Shown in pieces: positions 24,079 to 33,664 of a DNA stretch of 43,075 bases. Position 1 is the first letter of the stretch, and each line of letters opens with the position of its first letter. The notes below the pieces were generated by a model. It saw only the letters and a list, made by a program, of their open reading frames with translations, was not told the DNA's origin and ran no database searches. The translations under genes and the position numbers were made by a program. The DNA is from a marine actinobacterium MedAcidi-G2B. Its GTDB lineage: Bacteria > Actinomycetota > Acidimicrobiia > Acidimicrobiales > MedAcidi-G1. The stretch is from NCBI GenBank assembly GCA_000817115.1, contig JUEO01000010.1:1-43075 (forward strand), given 5' to 3'.

Positions 24079-25170
24079 GTGAATAATTCATCTCGTGTAC
24101 ACAATTTCAGTGCTGGACCCTGTACTTTGCCTCTTCCCGTACTCGAATCAGTGGAAAGTGAAATGTTGAATTTCAGTGATAGCGGAATGTCGATTATTGA
24201 GTCGAGCCATCGAGCCCCTGAATACGATTCCGTTCACATGTCTGCTTTAGCAGATTTTCGGTCGTTAGCTGAAATTCCAGAAGACTTTGCGATTCTGTTT
24301 TTGCAAGGAGGAGCGTCTCTTCAATTCACTCAAGTTCCTATGAACCTTCTCAACCAAAGCGAAAAAGCAGGTTATCTAAACACTGGAACCTGGGGCGGTA
24401 AAGCTCTTTCAGATGCGAAATCGTTTTGTTCAGCGTATGAAGCTTGGACAGGAGAAAGTGAAAACTTCTCGCGAATGCCTCAGGATGACGAAATAGAGAT
24501 TGAAGAAGGTTCTCGCTTCTTGCACATCACCACTAACGAAACCATTGGCGGCATTCAGTTGCCTCACTATCCAAAAGTTGAAATTCCAATAGTCGCAGAT
24601 ATGAGTTCAGATTTTCTATCTCGCCCGATCGACTGGGAATGTTTAGATCTCGTATATGGCGGTGCTCAAAAAAACCTTGGACCGTCTGGGTTGGCGATCG
24701 TGATCGTCCGAGAAGAAATTTTCGAAAGGAGCAGCCAAGTAGCTGGCGGCTATTTGGATTACCAGACTCATGCCAAAGCTGACTCGATGGCTAATACTCC
24801 TCCGATGTTTCCGATTTATGTCATGGGGAAAGTCCTTAAGTGGATGATTGATGCAGGTGGTTTGCCAGAATTTGAAAGAAGGTCTCAGGAGAGAGCTTCC
24901 TTGTTGTATAACGCCATCGACAACAGCGACGGCTGGTATGAATGTCCAGTTGATAAAAGTAGTCGTTCTTTAATGAACATTGTTTTCCGGTTGCCGAGCG
25001 AAGATCTTGAGAAACAGTTCGTTGCTGAGGCAACTGACTTTGATCTGATCAATTTGAAGGGACACAGAAGCGTTGGAGGGGTGCGGGCTAGTGTCTATAA
25101 CGCTCTTCCTTTAGAAAGTGTGCAATCGCTAGTAGATTTCATGACTCAATTTAAAGAATCAAACCAATAA
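24079..25170 (+). CDS. serC: Phosphoserine aminotransferase
   Basis: A 363-residue PLP enzyme starting MNNSSRVHNFSAGPCTLPLP; HNFSAGP is the SerC signature. SSHRAPEYDSV, LFLQGGASLQFTQVPMNL and LVYGGAQKNLGPSGLAIVI (with the PLP Lys in AQKN) follow, and GHRSVGGVRASVYNALP closes the fold. It makes 3-phosphoserine (and the analogous pyridoxine precursor) from the 2-oxo acid and glutamate. GTG 24079 is preceded by AAGGAG at 24065-24070; an upstream TTG at 24052 lies before that site and is rejected. serA and serB are not in the window. Confidence 0.95.
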   Translation: MNNSSRVHNFSAGPCTLPLPVLESVESEMLNFSDSGMSIIESSHRAPEYDSVHMSALADFRSLAEIPEDFAILFLQGGASLQFTQVPMNLLNQSEKAGYLNTGTWGGKALSDAKSFCSAYEAWTGESENFSRMPQDDEIEIEEGSRFLHITTNETIGGIQLPHYPKVEIPIVADMSSDFLSRPIDWECLDLVYGGAQKNLGPSGLAIVIVREEIFERSSQVAGGYLDYQTHAKADSMANTPPMFPIYVMGKVLKWMIDAGGLPEFERRSQERASLLYNAIDNSDGWYECPVDKSSRSLMNIVFRLPSEDLEKQFVAEATDFDLINLKGHRSVGGVRASVYNALPLESVQSLVDFMTQFKESNQ

Positions 25171-25173
25171 TAT

Positions 25174-26748
25174 TCAGTTAGAGCAAAACTGAAAAAGCGA
25201 ATAGTTTGTGCTCTCATAAACAAGACAAAAATGGTTGTTGACTACTTTTCCAGCTTCAAAACTTCCAGCGTTGACTGAAGAATTTGGTTCGTTCCAGCCA
25301 TCAAATCGGCTAGTAAGAATAACCCAATCAGTATTCTCAACATCCTCTGCTAGCCGTCCTCCCTCTCGATTAGCGAGACCTGGATTCATCTCAAGGTGAT
25401 AACTTCCCGGAACGTATTCAGGAAGAAGATGGTAAAGCCAAGTTTCTGAATAGTTTGTTCTTGTGAGGTCTGTGGGTCCGATGAACACAGATTCTCCACT
25501 TTGAGCGACCGAATCTAATTCTTTGAATAGGTTTTCTACTTCTTGACGGTACTGATTGTCTTCAACAGGGATACTTCGCCCTTCATGTTCCAAGGTGAGT
25601 TGTTCTTCAGAAGAAAATACCTGCCCGTAAACATCGGCGGAAACCCGGCCAATATGGTACGGAGCAACTACGACTAAAAGTACGAAGAGGGCTATTGAAA
25701 CTACTGTCCCAGATACACGATCTTTTAAGTGATTCGCGATGCTAACTAAAAGTGAAGTGAAAATTATTACGCCGACGAATCTAATATGATTCGGGCTTGG
25801 TCGCTGCAGCAACTGAGGTATTGAAGCCACTGCGAAAAGTGAAAATGCAATCAAGGCTGTTCTTTTGGAACGCCATGCCAATACCAATGAGATCGCTGCG
25901 GCAATTAAAAGTGTCCAGAAAAGTAGCGACAGTTGTGCGGCATGTCCGAATCCGAACCCTGGGTCCGTACTCGTTACTAAGTCATCTAAGCGAGCAAAAA
26001 AATCAGACGAGTCATCCCAGTTTGGAGGCACCGGCAAGGTACGACCCGATCTAAGGCGGATAACAGGATCTATGAACATTCCTTCTATAACTGTCCAAGG
26101 TCTAGCTATGACTACATGCACCAAATATGGAGACACTCCAAGAGCTAATCCTTTTATCGCTGCCACACGATGCTCTTTATTTGATTGCCATGCAAGCCAT
26201 CCAAGCCCAACAACAATAACCAGAATCAAATCTGCCCGATACAACAAAGCCATACCTGCGAGAATTCCAGAGATGAACCATTGTCGTTTGGTAACGGTTT
26301 CACTTATTGCAATAGATAGCGCTGCTACCGCAAACGAAATAGCAGCAATCCAAGAGTATGCGATAAGCCCGAACGGAATTATGAGAATCCAGCCAAGCAA
26401 TGCCGACCCAAATGCCACGGCGGGACTCACAGATTTGCCAATTCGGTATAAACCCCAAAGCAACAAGATTCGATAAAGAAGACCAACAAGGCGTTCTACG
26501 GTTATAGAGACACCAAACACCGCGAATGCCCCCGCTAATGTCCATAGATCTCCAGGTCCATAAAGATGTTCAAAATCTGCGTTGGGAATCTGACCTTTTA
26601 AAACAAGTTCTCCCCCAATCAGCAGGCTTCCTTCTTCCATGGTGGCTCCATTCGAACCAAACATGACCAGTAGCGGCAGTGCTACAACGAGTGCAAGTAG
26701 AGCTGCTGGCAGGAAACGCACCAGAGTTGAACCCGTTACTTTGTTCAT
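25174..26748 (-). CDS. Polytopic membrane protein, glycosyltransferase-like
   Basis: A 524-residue protein with roughly ten hydrophobic segments and a C-terminal soluble part of about 150 residues. The first extracytoplasmic loop, MEEGSLLIGGELVLKGQIPNADFEHLYGPG, has the acidic residues and the layout seen in GT-C/PMT-like membrane glycosyltransferases that use lipid-linked sugars. The C-terminal part has WLYHLLPEYVPGSYH. I cannot name a substrate. ATG 26748 is chosen because TATGCT sits six bases before it; TTG 26754 would leave no promoter. The stop is 3 bases from the convergent serC stop. Confidence 0.7.
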   Translation of the reverse strand: MNKVTGSTLVRFLPAALLALVVALPLLVMFGSNGATMEEGSLLIGGELVLKGQIPNADFEHLYGPGDLWTLAGAFAVFGVSITVERLVGLLYRILLLWGLYRIGKSVSPAVAFGSALLGWILIIPFGLIAYSWIAAISFAVAALSIAISETVTKRQWFISGILAGMALLYRADLILVIVVGLGWLAWQSNKEHRVAAIKGLALGVSPYLVHVVIARPWTVIEGMFIDPVIRLRSGRTLPVPPNWDDSSDFFARLDDLVTSTDPGFGFGHAAQLSLLFWTLLIAAAISLVLAWRSKRTALIAFSLFAVASIPQLLQRPSPNHIRFVGVIIFTSLLVSIANHLKDRVSGTVVSIALFVLLVVVAPYHIGRVSADVYGQVFSSEEQLTLEHEGRSIPVEDNQYRQEVENLFKELDSVAQSGESVFIGPTDLTRTNYSETWLYHLLPEYVPGSYHLEMNPGLANREGGRLAEDVENTDWVILTSRFDGWNEPNSSVNAGSFEAGKVVNNHFCLVYESTNYSLFQFCSN

Positions 26749-26754
26749 TACCAA

Positions 26755-26760
26755 AGCATA
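26755..26760 (-). promoter_or_regulatory. Candidate -10 box, leaderless start of the membrane protein gene
   Basis: TATGCT on the minus strand with six bases to ATG 26748; no ribosome site is seen. Confidence 0.45.
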
Positions 26761-26813
26761 CGAGTATCTAGGGAGAGCAATGAGAACCTTTCACACAAAC
26801 AAGGAGAAGAGGT

Positions 26814-28562
26814 TCAACTTTCAACAATAGTTACTGTTCCTGCTTGTCCGTCTACCTCTACCAGAGCGCCATCAGGTATCAAATGAGTAGCGTCGGTAAC
26901 ACTTACCACACAAGGTAAGCCCAGTTCACGTGAAACAATTACGGCGTGACTCATCTGTCCACCAACGTTGACAATAACTGCTTCGACGGGAACAAAAAGC
27001 GGGGTCCAACTTGGGTCTGTATGTGGGGCAATTAGTACGTCTCCAGGTCCTATGTCTCCAGGTTCAGACGGGTCCAGAACGACTCGTGCAATGCCTCTAG
27101 CTTTCCCAGCGCATCCAGGAATGCCTTCAAGGGTCTCTCCTGATTTAAGGGCTGTTCTTGCTATTTCTGTTCTTTTCTCCCAAGTTTCAATTGGTGGCAA
27201 CTCTCCAGAGAAGCAGAAAGGTGGAACAAGTTCTGAAAGCGCTTCACGAGTCGACTTTCTCTCTGAAATAATTTTTGTCATGGTTTCGGGGTTTTGTAGA
27301 AATTGATCCATTTCCTCTAAACGGATAAACCAAAGATCATCTACTCCTCCGCCACTTCGTTGACTAACCCTCTGACCCAGCTCTCGTAAAGCAAGTCGGC
27401 ATTGATGGATCATGTCAATGAGGACTGTCTTGGATTTCTCTCTTGCTTGACTGTAACTAACCGCGCATTCATAAAACCGATCGAAACGACTATGCAAAAT
27501 CCTACTTAAGTTATTTTTTGCGGATCGAACAGCCTCTTCCCTTTCTTCGACTAAACGCTCTGTACGCAGTTTTGGCGCTCTACTGTCATCTGCCTGACGC
27601 ATCCGATCAATGATGGTTAAAGGCATATGTGGGTTTGTCCCCCATACCTCACAAGCTATTTCCCACTCATTAGGTCCTCTACTTCCAAACTTTTTCAAGA
27701 ACTCTGCAAATTCCTCATTGAAATCTTTAGCTTCTGGTTCTGCATTCAACCGGTTTTCTAATCCACTCAACCCTTCATCGAAGCAGGCAGAGAGAGAAGA
27801 AGAGTTTCGAACAAGGCGACTGAGATCCCAGAGAGCGAAAGATGGAGCGGCGGACTCTACGTCCCCTATCCCTCCTAGCATTGGTAACGCCAGTGATTCG
27901 TCGCCCAATTTATTTTTACACAGAGACTTTAAAAGACCTAGCCCTATCCCTGCGCCTCCTGTTATCAATAGATGATCTCGAAAAAGACAAATTTGAAGAG
28001 GGACTGAATCTAGGAAAACACTCAGCAGTTCATCTTCTGAAGCAGTGGCAAAGTCAGGAAGTTCTTCATGCCATTGAAGAGCGTCTTCTTGGACTTCTTC
28101 AAGTTCAGAAAGTTTTTTGCCAAATAAAACGGAAAGCGCATATAGAACCATTTTTATGCTGCACCACAGATTTCGATCTCCTTTTTGGATTTCGTGTGGA
28201 GGAGCAAGATCTTCTGATCCAAGATAAGTCGCATCTGTTTCTTCTACGGTTGTTCCAGCAGTTCTAACGGCAATCACTCGAGATGCAGAAAGATTAATGT
28301 AGGTGTATCCACCAAAAACTCCGCCAAAAATGTTGGCGTCCTCTTGAAGTTCTTTTTCTGTCATTGCTCCAATAACTCGTACAGAGTCTGTGAACGGATC
28401 CCCATTAATTACTCCCGGTAAGGACGTAGACAGTGGATAAACGACTTCTGGGTAGACTTCTCCCGAATTTCCCCTTGTATATACGGGAAATCTCTTACTT
28501 GGCGTGCCATGAACATAGGGACCTAAACCTAAGTCCACAAAATCTAACAATGGATTTGCCAT
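26814..28562 (-). CDS. PEP-utilising phosphotransferase-like protein without ATP-grasp domain
   Basis: A 582-residue protein. The C-terminus is a PEP-utilising swivelling domain: GCAGKARGIARVVLDPSE, GDVLIAPHTDPSWTPLF and GGQMSHAVIVSRELGLPCV with the phospho-accepting His (about residue 535). The middle contains FLKKFGSRGPNEWEIA, typical of rifampin-phosphotransferase-type proteins, with long helical stretches. The N-terminal ATP-grasp nucleotide-binding domain of PEP synthase, PPDK and rifampin phosphotransferase is absent, so alone it should not complete the usual ATP-to-His transfer. Either a partner protein supplies the ATP domain or the activity has changed. ATG 28562 has TAGCGT seven bases before it (28575-28570); GTG 28571 is the alternative. 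It is divergent from the transporter operon. Confidence 0.8.
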   Translation of the reverse strand: MANPLLDFVDLGLGPYVHGTPSKRFPVYTRGNSGEVYPEVVYPLSTSLPGVINGDPFTDSVRVIGAMTEKELQEDANIFGGVFGGYTYINLSASRVIAVRTAGTTVEETDATYLGSEDLAPPHEIQKGDRNLWCSIKMVLYALSVLFGKKLSELEEVQEDALQWHEELPDFATASEDELLSVFLDSVPLQICLFRDHLLITGGAGIGLGLLKSLCKNKLGDESLALPMLGGIGDVESAAPSFALWDLSRLVRNSSSLSACFDEGLSGLENRLNAEPEAKDFNEEFAEFLKKFGSRGPNEWEIACEVWGTNPHMPLTIIDRMRQADDSRAPKLRTERLVEEREEAVRSAKNNLSRILHSRFDRFYECAVSYSQAREKSKTVLIDMIHQCRLALRELGQRVSQRSGGGVDDLWFIRLEEMDQFLQNPETMTKIISERKSTREALSELVPPFCFSGELPPIETWEKRTEIARTALKSGETLEGIPGCAGKARGIARVVLDPSEPGDIGPGDVLIAPHTDPSWTPLFVPVEAVIVNVGGQMSHAVIVSRELGLPCVVSVTDATHLIPDGALVEVDGQAGTVTIVES

Positions 28563-28569
28563 ACCCGGC

Positions 28570-28575
28570 ACGCTA
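28570..28575 (-). promoter_or_regulatory. Candidate -10 box, PEP-utilising protein gene
   Basis: TAGCGT on the minus strand, seven bases before ATG 28562. It is weaker evidence than the six-base cases because the start codon is itself uncertain. Confidence 0.3.
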
Positions 28576-28635
28576 GTAGATAACGTTTAACGACTAGAGT
28601 TCGGGATTCATGAGAGTTTCCGGGGAGAGCTAACT

Positions 28636-30654
28636 TTGTCTAATCTAACTGAACGGTTGAAATGGCTCGCTGCCCCATTATTAATCTTTGCAGTTCAATT
28701 TTCACTATTTCGCGCCCCGATTGGTGTGGTCATAAATGGTGCAGTGCTGGGTCTAATCACTGCTCTTGTAGCTCTCGCCATGTTCTTGATTTATCGATCA
28801 AACCGTGTGCTGAATTTTGCTCAAGGCGAATTCGGATTAATTCCGGCCGTTCTCTCGGTCATGTTAATTGTTGAATCCGGCTGGCCCTGGCTACTCGCCC
28901 TACTTGTAGGGGCTGTCGCCTCCATCTTGCTAGGAGGCGCAACAGAGTTTTTAATAATCCGTCGGTTCTTTCGTGCTCCACGTCTCATCCTGACCGTAGC
29001 AACTCTTGGTCTTGCTCAAATTCTGGCTTTCAACGCATTACGAATGCCTTTGTGGTGGAACGCACGAGTTACCTCCCAACGAATCGACTCACCGTTGAAT
29101 TGGGTTTGGGACGTTGGACCAGTACGACTAAGTGCAGATCACCTTCTCGTTTTAATCATCGTTCCTTTAGTGCTCTTAGCTATAGGAGCACTACTTCGAT
29201 ACACCAATCTTGGAATAGCTGTGCGAGCTGCCGCTGAACTGCCGGATAGAGCTGTTTCTCTTGGCATACCTGTAAAGAGCGTTCATACTCTTATTTGGGG
29301 AATCGCCGGATTTCTCGCCTTTCTTGCCCTCTTCCTTCGCGCCGGAGTGATTGGCTTACCTGTCGGAGGGTCACTTGGCTTTGGGCTGCTTCTTCGAGCC
29401 TTAGCTGCTCTAATGATCGGACGACTCAGCCACCTTCCGACAATTCTTGTCTCGTCTATTGCATTAGGGATCCTCCAACAAGGAATCAACTGGAACCAGG
29501 ACAACTCCTTTCTCGGTGATGCATTTATGGCAGCAGTGATTATTGGCGCTCTTGTTCTACGCCGAGATAGGAAACAACGTGGAGAGATGACCAATGAAAG
29601 CCTCTCTCTCATCGGAGACGTTCGTCGTCTCCCTGCTGTTCTCAATAGCCTCTGGGAAGTCAGAATTTTGAAGTTTCTCGCTATCACCGGTTGTATCGGT
29701 TTGTCTTTTTGGTTACCTCGTGTTTTAGAAACACAAGATGTTCTTCGTCTTTCCTACCTTTACCTCTATGTGATTGTTTTACTCTCATTGGTTGTTCTCA
29801 CAGGTTGGGCGGGACAACTCTCTCTTGGACACATAGCTTTCTTGACAGTGGGTTCAGTTCTTGGCGCTTATTTCACTCAAGAAATGGGATTTGATCTACT
29901 CTTAGCTGTTCCTATAGCTGGTTTAGGTGGAGCTCTCGCTTCTTTATTCGTTGGCCTACCAGCTTTACGCCTTCGTGGCCTATACCTTGCGGTAACTTCC
30001 TTAGCTTTTGCTGTAGCAACTACGTCTTATCTTCTCAACCCACGTTTCTTTTCATGGATACCTCAAGGACGTATAGAGCGTCAGCCACTACTTGGGAGAA
30101 TTGACTGGTCGACTTCATTCGCTATGTATCACGTCAGCCTTATAGCTCTCATTTTAGTTTTCTTCGCTATCTCTGGAATTCGAAATAGCCGAACAGGACG
30201 TGTGCTTTTAGCTATGAGAGACAACGAAGCTGCTGTCGCTGCTTACGGTGTGAGCCCAACAAAAGCAAAGCTAGTCGCTTTCGCTATATCAGGTTTTTTT
30301 GCTTCAACAGCTGGAGCTCTTGTAGTTCACCATCAACAAGCTTTAGTAGTTGAAGCGAATAATCATTGGCAAAGCATTGATCTCTTTGTCGCTGCGGTAG
30401 CTGGCGGCATAGGTTCTGTTATTGGCGCTGTACTTGGAGCGCTTTATTACTGGGGAGGAGTCTGGTGGCTTCCTGGGAACTGGAGACTCCTGGTTCTCGG
30501 TGGTGGCGTTTTAGGTGTCTTACTTGTTCTCCCTGGTGGCTTGGCAAGTGGGCTTTATCAAATACGTGATGCTGCTGCTAGGAAACTTGCTCTACACCAT
30601 GACATTGATGCCCCTGGTTTTACTTCTGATTCACATGAAGAAAAGAGTCAATGA
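28636..30654 (+). CDS. Fused LivH-LivM branched-chain-amino-acid-type ABC permease
   Basis: A 672-residue protein. Residues 1-315 match LivH (GAVLGLITALVALAMFLIYRSNRVLNFAQGEFG, RYTNLGIAVRAAAELPDRAVSLGI) and residues about 335-655 match LivM (VLTGWAGQLSLGHIAFLTVGS, GLPALRLRGLYLAVTSLAFA, TGRVLLAMRDNEAAVAAYGVSP, VAAVAGGIGSVIGAVLGALYYW). Two permeases are thus one chain, giving both halves of the membrane channel. The start is TTG 28636 with GGGGAG eight bases upstream. It overlaps the ATPase fusion by 4 bases. This HAAT-type channel can carry amino acids, amides, urea or other small polar molecules; the substrate is not fixed by sequence. Confidence 0.93.
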   Translation: MSNLTERLKWLAAPLLIFAVQFSLFRAPIGVVINGAVLGLITALVALAMFLIYRSNRVLNFAQGEFGLIPAVLSVMLIVESGWPWLLALLVGAVASILLGGATEFLIIRRFFRAPRLILTVATLGLAQILAFNALRMPLWWNARVTSQRIDSPLNWVWDVGPVRLSADHLLVLIIVPLVLLAIGALLRYTNLGIAVRAAAELPDRAVSLGIPVKSVHTLIWGIAGFLAFLALFLRAGVIGLPVGGSLGFGLLLRALAALMIGRLSHLPTILVSSIALGILQQGINWNQDNSFLGDAFMAAVIIGALVLRRDRKQRGEMTNESLSLIGDVRRLPAVLNSLWEVRILKFLAITGCIGLSFWLPRVLETQDVLRLSYLYLYVIVLLSLVVLTGWAGQLSLGHIAFLTVGSVLGAYFTQEMGFDLLLAVPIAGLGGALASLFVGLPALRLRGLYLAVTSLAFAVATTSYLLNPRFFSWIPQGRIERQPLLGRIDWSTSFAMYHVSLIALILVFFAISGIRNSRTGRVLLAMRDNEAAVAAYGVSPTKAKLVAFAISGFFASTAGALVVHHQQALVVEANNHWQSIDLFVAAVAGGIGSVIGAVLGALYYWGGVWWLPGNWRLLVLGGGVLGVLLVLPGGLASGLYQIRDAAARKLALHHDIDAPGFTSDSHEEKSQ

Positions 30655-33635
30655 TGTCTACTGGTGAGAAATCAATGATGAAAGGGTTCTTAGACACGGT
30701 GAAACATCCCGTGACTTCCATACGTTCACTTGGTAGAGGGGGTTCTCTTTATGGGCTTCTCATTGTTTTCGGTTTCAATGCTGTAGATGAATTGGATAGA
30801 GCTGCTTTTGATATTCTCGCTCCCGAGATACGCGATGAGTTTGATCTTGGATTTCAGGGATTATTAACCATTATCGCTGTAGTGGCTGCTGCCTCTCTTG
30901 CTCTTCAAGTTCCAATAGCAGGTTTTGCTGACCGTCATTCAAGAGTTCGATTGGCCGTAGTTGGAGCTTTAGCTTGGTCAGTCTTTTCTTTTTCCACTGG
31001 GCTGGCTACCGGAATCGTTTTTCTCGCTTTCGCTAGATCTGGATCTGCGATCGGTAAAGCTGTTAACGACCCCACTCACAATTCTCTTCTGGCGGACTGG
31101 TTCCCTCCGGCAGATAGGCCAAGAGTTTTTTCTTTCCACCGAGCAGCTAATCCTGTTGGGGCAACTATCGGGGCTCTGGCTGCTGGTTTGCTTGCGTATT
31201 ATTTTGGATGGAGAGCGCCATTTTTTGTATTAGCTGTTCCTACTTTGATCTTGGTATTTCTCGCTCTTCGGCTCCGTGAGCCAATTCGCGGGGCGCAAGA
31301 ACGTAAAGCCATTGGTGCAGATGAAGAAGCCATTTATCTCGAAGAAGAACCGCCTTCCTATTCTGAAGGGTGGCGAATGGCATGGAAAATAGGTGTGTTG
31401 CGAAGAATATTTGCTTCCATGCCTTTCCTCACTATTGCTTTTGTTGGATTCAACTCTCTTAACATTCTTTTCCTAGAGGAAATTTTCAGTCTTGATATTC
31501 GAGAGCGTGCATTATTTACTGCTGCTTTAGCACCGCTAAGTATTATTGGTCTTGTTATTGGCGCCAGAATTTCTGGCAGGTTGATTGAAAAAGACCCTGG
31601 TCTTGTACTTCGGTTTCTTGCTTTGACTTCAGTGATAATAGGCGGTTTAGCTGCCCTTTATGCCTTGTCTATTAACCTTGTGATGGCGTTCATCTCAGCA
31701 GCGTTGATAATTATTTCTGGAGCAATTTTAGGACCGGGAATTCTCGTCGTTTTATCAATGGCGGCTCCACCTCGTGCGAGATCAATGGTTTTCTCCATCA
31801 GTTCACTCTGGATACTCCCAGGTCTATTAATTCTTCCTCTAGTTGGCTGGATAGCTGATACGTGGGGTATCCGTTACGGAATGATCACTCTGCTTCCCAT
31901 AGGTTTAATCGGGGGATTAATTCTGTCTTCTGCAGGACCAATTATTGGCGAAGACATTAAGGATGTGTGGCAAACTACGGCCGCCCGATCTGAAGTTCTT
32001 TTAGCCCGAAAAAATGGGGAAGAAAAGGTCCTTATGTGTAAAGGACTAAATGCTGGATACGGAAACGTACAGGTTCTTTTTGATATTGATTTCGAAGTAG
32101 AAGCAGGTCAAATTGTTGCTCTACTTGGAACTAATGGAGCTGGAAAATCTACATTACTGAAAGCCGTATCAGGGATTGTGGAAGCAGACACAGGAGCGGT
32201 GTTACTTGATGGAAGAGATATCACACATGCTCCGCCAAATGAAATAGCCGAACATGGGGTGACTCAACTTCCTGGCGGATCCGGTATCTTCCCTTCACTT
32301 ACCGTTGCTGAAAATCTCCGAGCGGCCTCTTGGCTTAACCGTAAATCTGCTTCTAAGGACTGGAATGCATATCATAAGAGAGCTCTTGAGAACTTCCCTA
32401 TTTTGGCTGATCGTTTAGAAGACGAAGCCGGAAATCTTTCCGGAGGTCAGCAACAAATACTTGCTTTAGCTATGGCTTTTCTCTCACAACCGAGACTTCT
32501 AATGATTGATGAACTCTCTTTGGGCTTAGCTCCAGTAATCGTTGAAGAGCTACTCCCAAAACTCCAAACTCTGGCGAAAGAGGGAGTAACCATAGTCTTA
32601 GTGGAGCAATCCGTGAATGTCGCTCTGACAGTCGCTGATACTGCCTACTTCATGGAAAAAGGGGAAATAAAATTCCACGGAGAAACATCGGAACTTCTTA
32701 AACGTCCAGATGTATTACGTTCAGTTTTCCTAGAGGGTGCCTCAGTCGGTCTTGATAAAGCACAAAAAGAAGCCGAAGAACCAACCGACACTCACTTTGA
32801 GGTAGAGGAGTCTTCAGAAATATCCGAGGAATTAAGTTCTGCCACGGTTCTTGAAGTAAGTGGGATCAGTCGTTCTTTCGGAGGGATCTCTGCTGTTAAT
32901 GACGTGAGTTTCGAAGTTCGCTCTAAAGAAATTCTTGGTTTCATCGGGCCAAATGGAGCTGGTAAAACAACTCTTTTTGATCTCATTGGTGGGTTCACTG
33001 AATCGGACAAAGGAAGAGTTGTCTTATCGGGAAGACCTATTCATCATTTGACTGCCGCTAATCGATCCCTTCGCGGACTTGGACGCTCTTTTCAAGATGC
33101 ACGACTTTTCCCTGCTTTAACAGTTGAAGAAACTATTGCGGTGGCGTTAGATCGTTGGATCACATCACAAGATCCCGTGTCTTCCGCCCTTCACCTCCCC
33201 AATGCTTTTGACAGCAACAGGAAAGTAACTACTCGTGTCAATGAACTGATCGAACTCATGAATTTAGGTTCCTTTCGAACAAAATTCATACACGAACTTT
33301 CAACTGGAACGCGACGGATTGTTGATTTAGCAATGGTCGTAGCTCACAGACCCATAGTCGTTCTTTTGGACGAACCCTCTAGTGGAATAGCTCAACGAGA
33401 AGCAGAAGCACTTGGACCGGTCCTAGAGCGTCTACGAGATGAGATGGGATGTGCTTTGGTCATAATCGAGCATGACATTTCCTTACTTCGTTCCGTTGCG
33501 GACCGAATGATTGCTTTAGATCAAGGAGCTCTAATTGCAGAAGGAGACCCCGCACTGGTATTGACCCATCCAATTGTCGTATCCTCTTACCTAGGGACTG
33601 ATCAGGCTGTAATTAACCGCTCTGGAGTTCATTAA
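30651..33635 (+). CDS. MFS transporter fused to LivF- and LivG-type ABC ATPases
   Basis: A 994-residue three-part protein. Residues about 30-440 are a 12-segment MFS transporter with motif A (AGFADRHSRVRL). Residues about 455-690 are a LivF-type ATPase: Walker A GTNGAGKST (about 495), signature LSGGQQQ, Walker B LLMIDELSLGL. After a 30-residue acidic linker, residues about 720-985 are a LivG-type ATPase: Walker A GPNGAGKTT (about 766), signature LSTGTRR, Walker B VVLLDEPSSGI. All ATPase motifs are intact and in one frame. With the LivHM fusion just upstream (4-base ATGA overlap) and the binding protein downstream, one operon encodes a whole ABC importer plus a secondary transporter. Whether the MFS part is a real transporter or a membrane anchor is unknown. 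Confidence 0.95.
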   Translation: MMSTGEKSMMKGFLDTVKHPVTSIRSLGRGGSLYGLLIVFGFNAVDELDRAAFDILAPEIRDEFDLGFQGLLTIIAVVAAASLALQVPIAGFADRHSRVRLAVVGALAWSVFSFSTGLATGIVFLAFARSGSAIGKAVNDPTHNSLLADWFPPADRPRVFSFHRAANPVGATIGALAAGLLAYYFGWRAPFFVLAVPTLILVFLALRLREPIRGAQERKAIGADEEAIYLEEEPPSYSEGWRMAWKIGVLRRIFASMPFLTIAFVGFNSLNILFLEEIFSLDIRERALFTAALAPLSIIGLVIGARISGRLIEKDPGLVLRFLALTSVIIGGLAALYALSINLVMAFISAALIIISGAILGPGILVVLSMAAPPRARSMVFSISSLWILPGLLILPLVGWIADTWGIRYGMITLLPIGLIGGLILSSAGPIIGEDIKDVWQTTAARSEVLLARKNGEEKVLMCKGLNAGYGNVQVLFDIDFEVEAGQIVALLGTNGAGKSTLLKAVSGIVEADTGAVLLDGRDITHAPPNEIAEHGVTQLPGGSGIFPSLTVAENLRAASWLNRKSASKDWNAYHKRALENFPILADRLEDEAGNLSGGQQQILALAMAFLSQPRLLMIDELSLGLAPVIVEELLPKLQTLAKEGVTIVLVEQSVNVALTVADTAYFMEKGEIKFHGETSELLKRPDVLRSVFLEGASVGLDKAQKEAEEPTDTHFEVEESSEISEELSSATVLEVSGISRSFGGISAVNDVSFEVRSKEILGFIGPNGAGKTTLFDLIGGFTESDKGRVVLSGRPIHHLTAANRSLRGLGRSFQDARLFPALTVEETIAVALDRWITSQDPVSSALHLPNAFDSNRKVTTRVNELIELMNLGSFRTKFIHELSTGTRRIVDLAMVVAHRPIVVLLDEPSSGIAQREAEALGPVLERLRDEMGCALVIIEHDISLLRSVADRMIALDQGALIAEGDPALVLTHPIVVSSYLGTDQAVINRSGVH

Positions 33636-33664
33636 AATCAAGCACTGATAAAAGTAGGGGGATC

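Noticed and set aside
25865-26476. 203-codon plus-strand frame
   Set aside because: It lies antisense within the polytopic membrane gene, has an odd composition and no recognisable domain.
27842-28267. 141-codon plus-strand frame
   Set aside because: It is antisense to the PEP-utilising protein gene, whose domain motifs are convincing.
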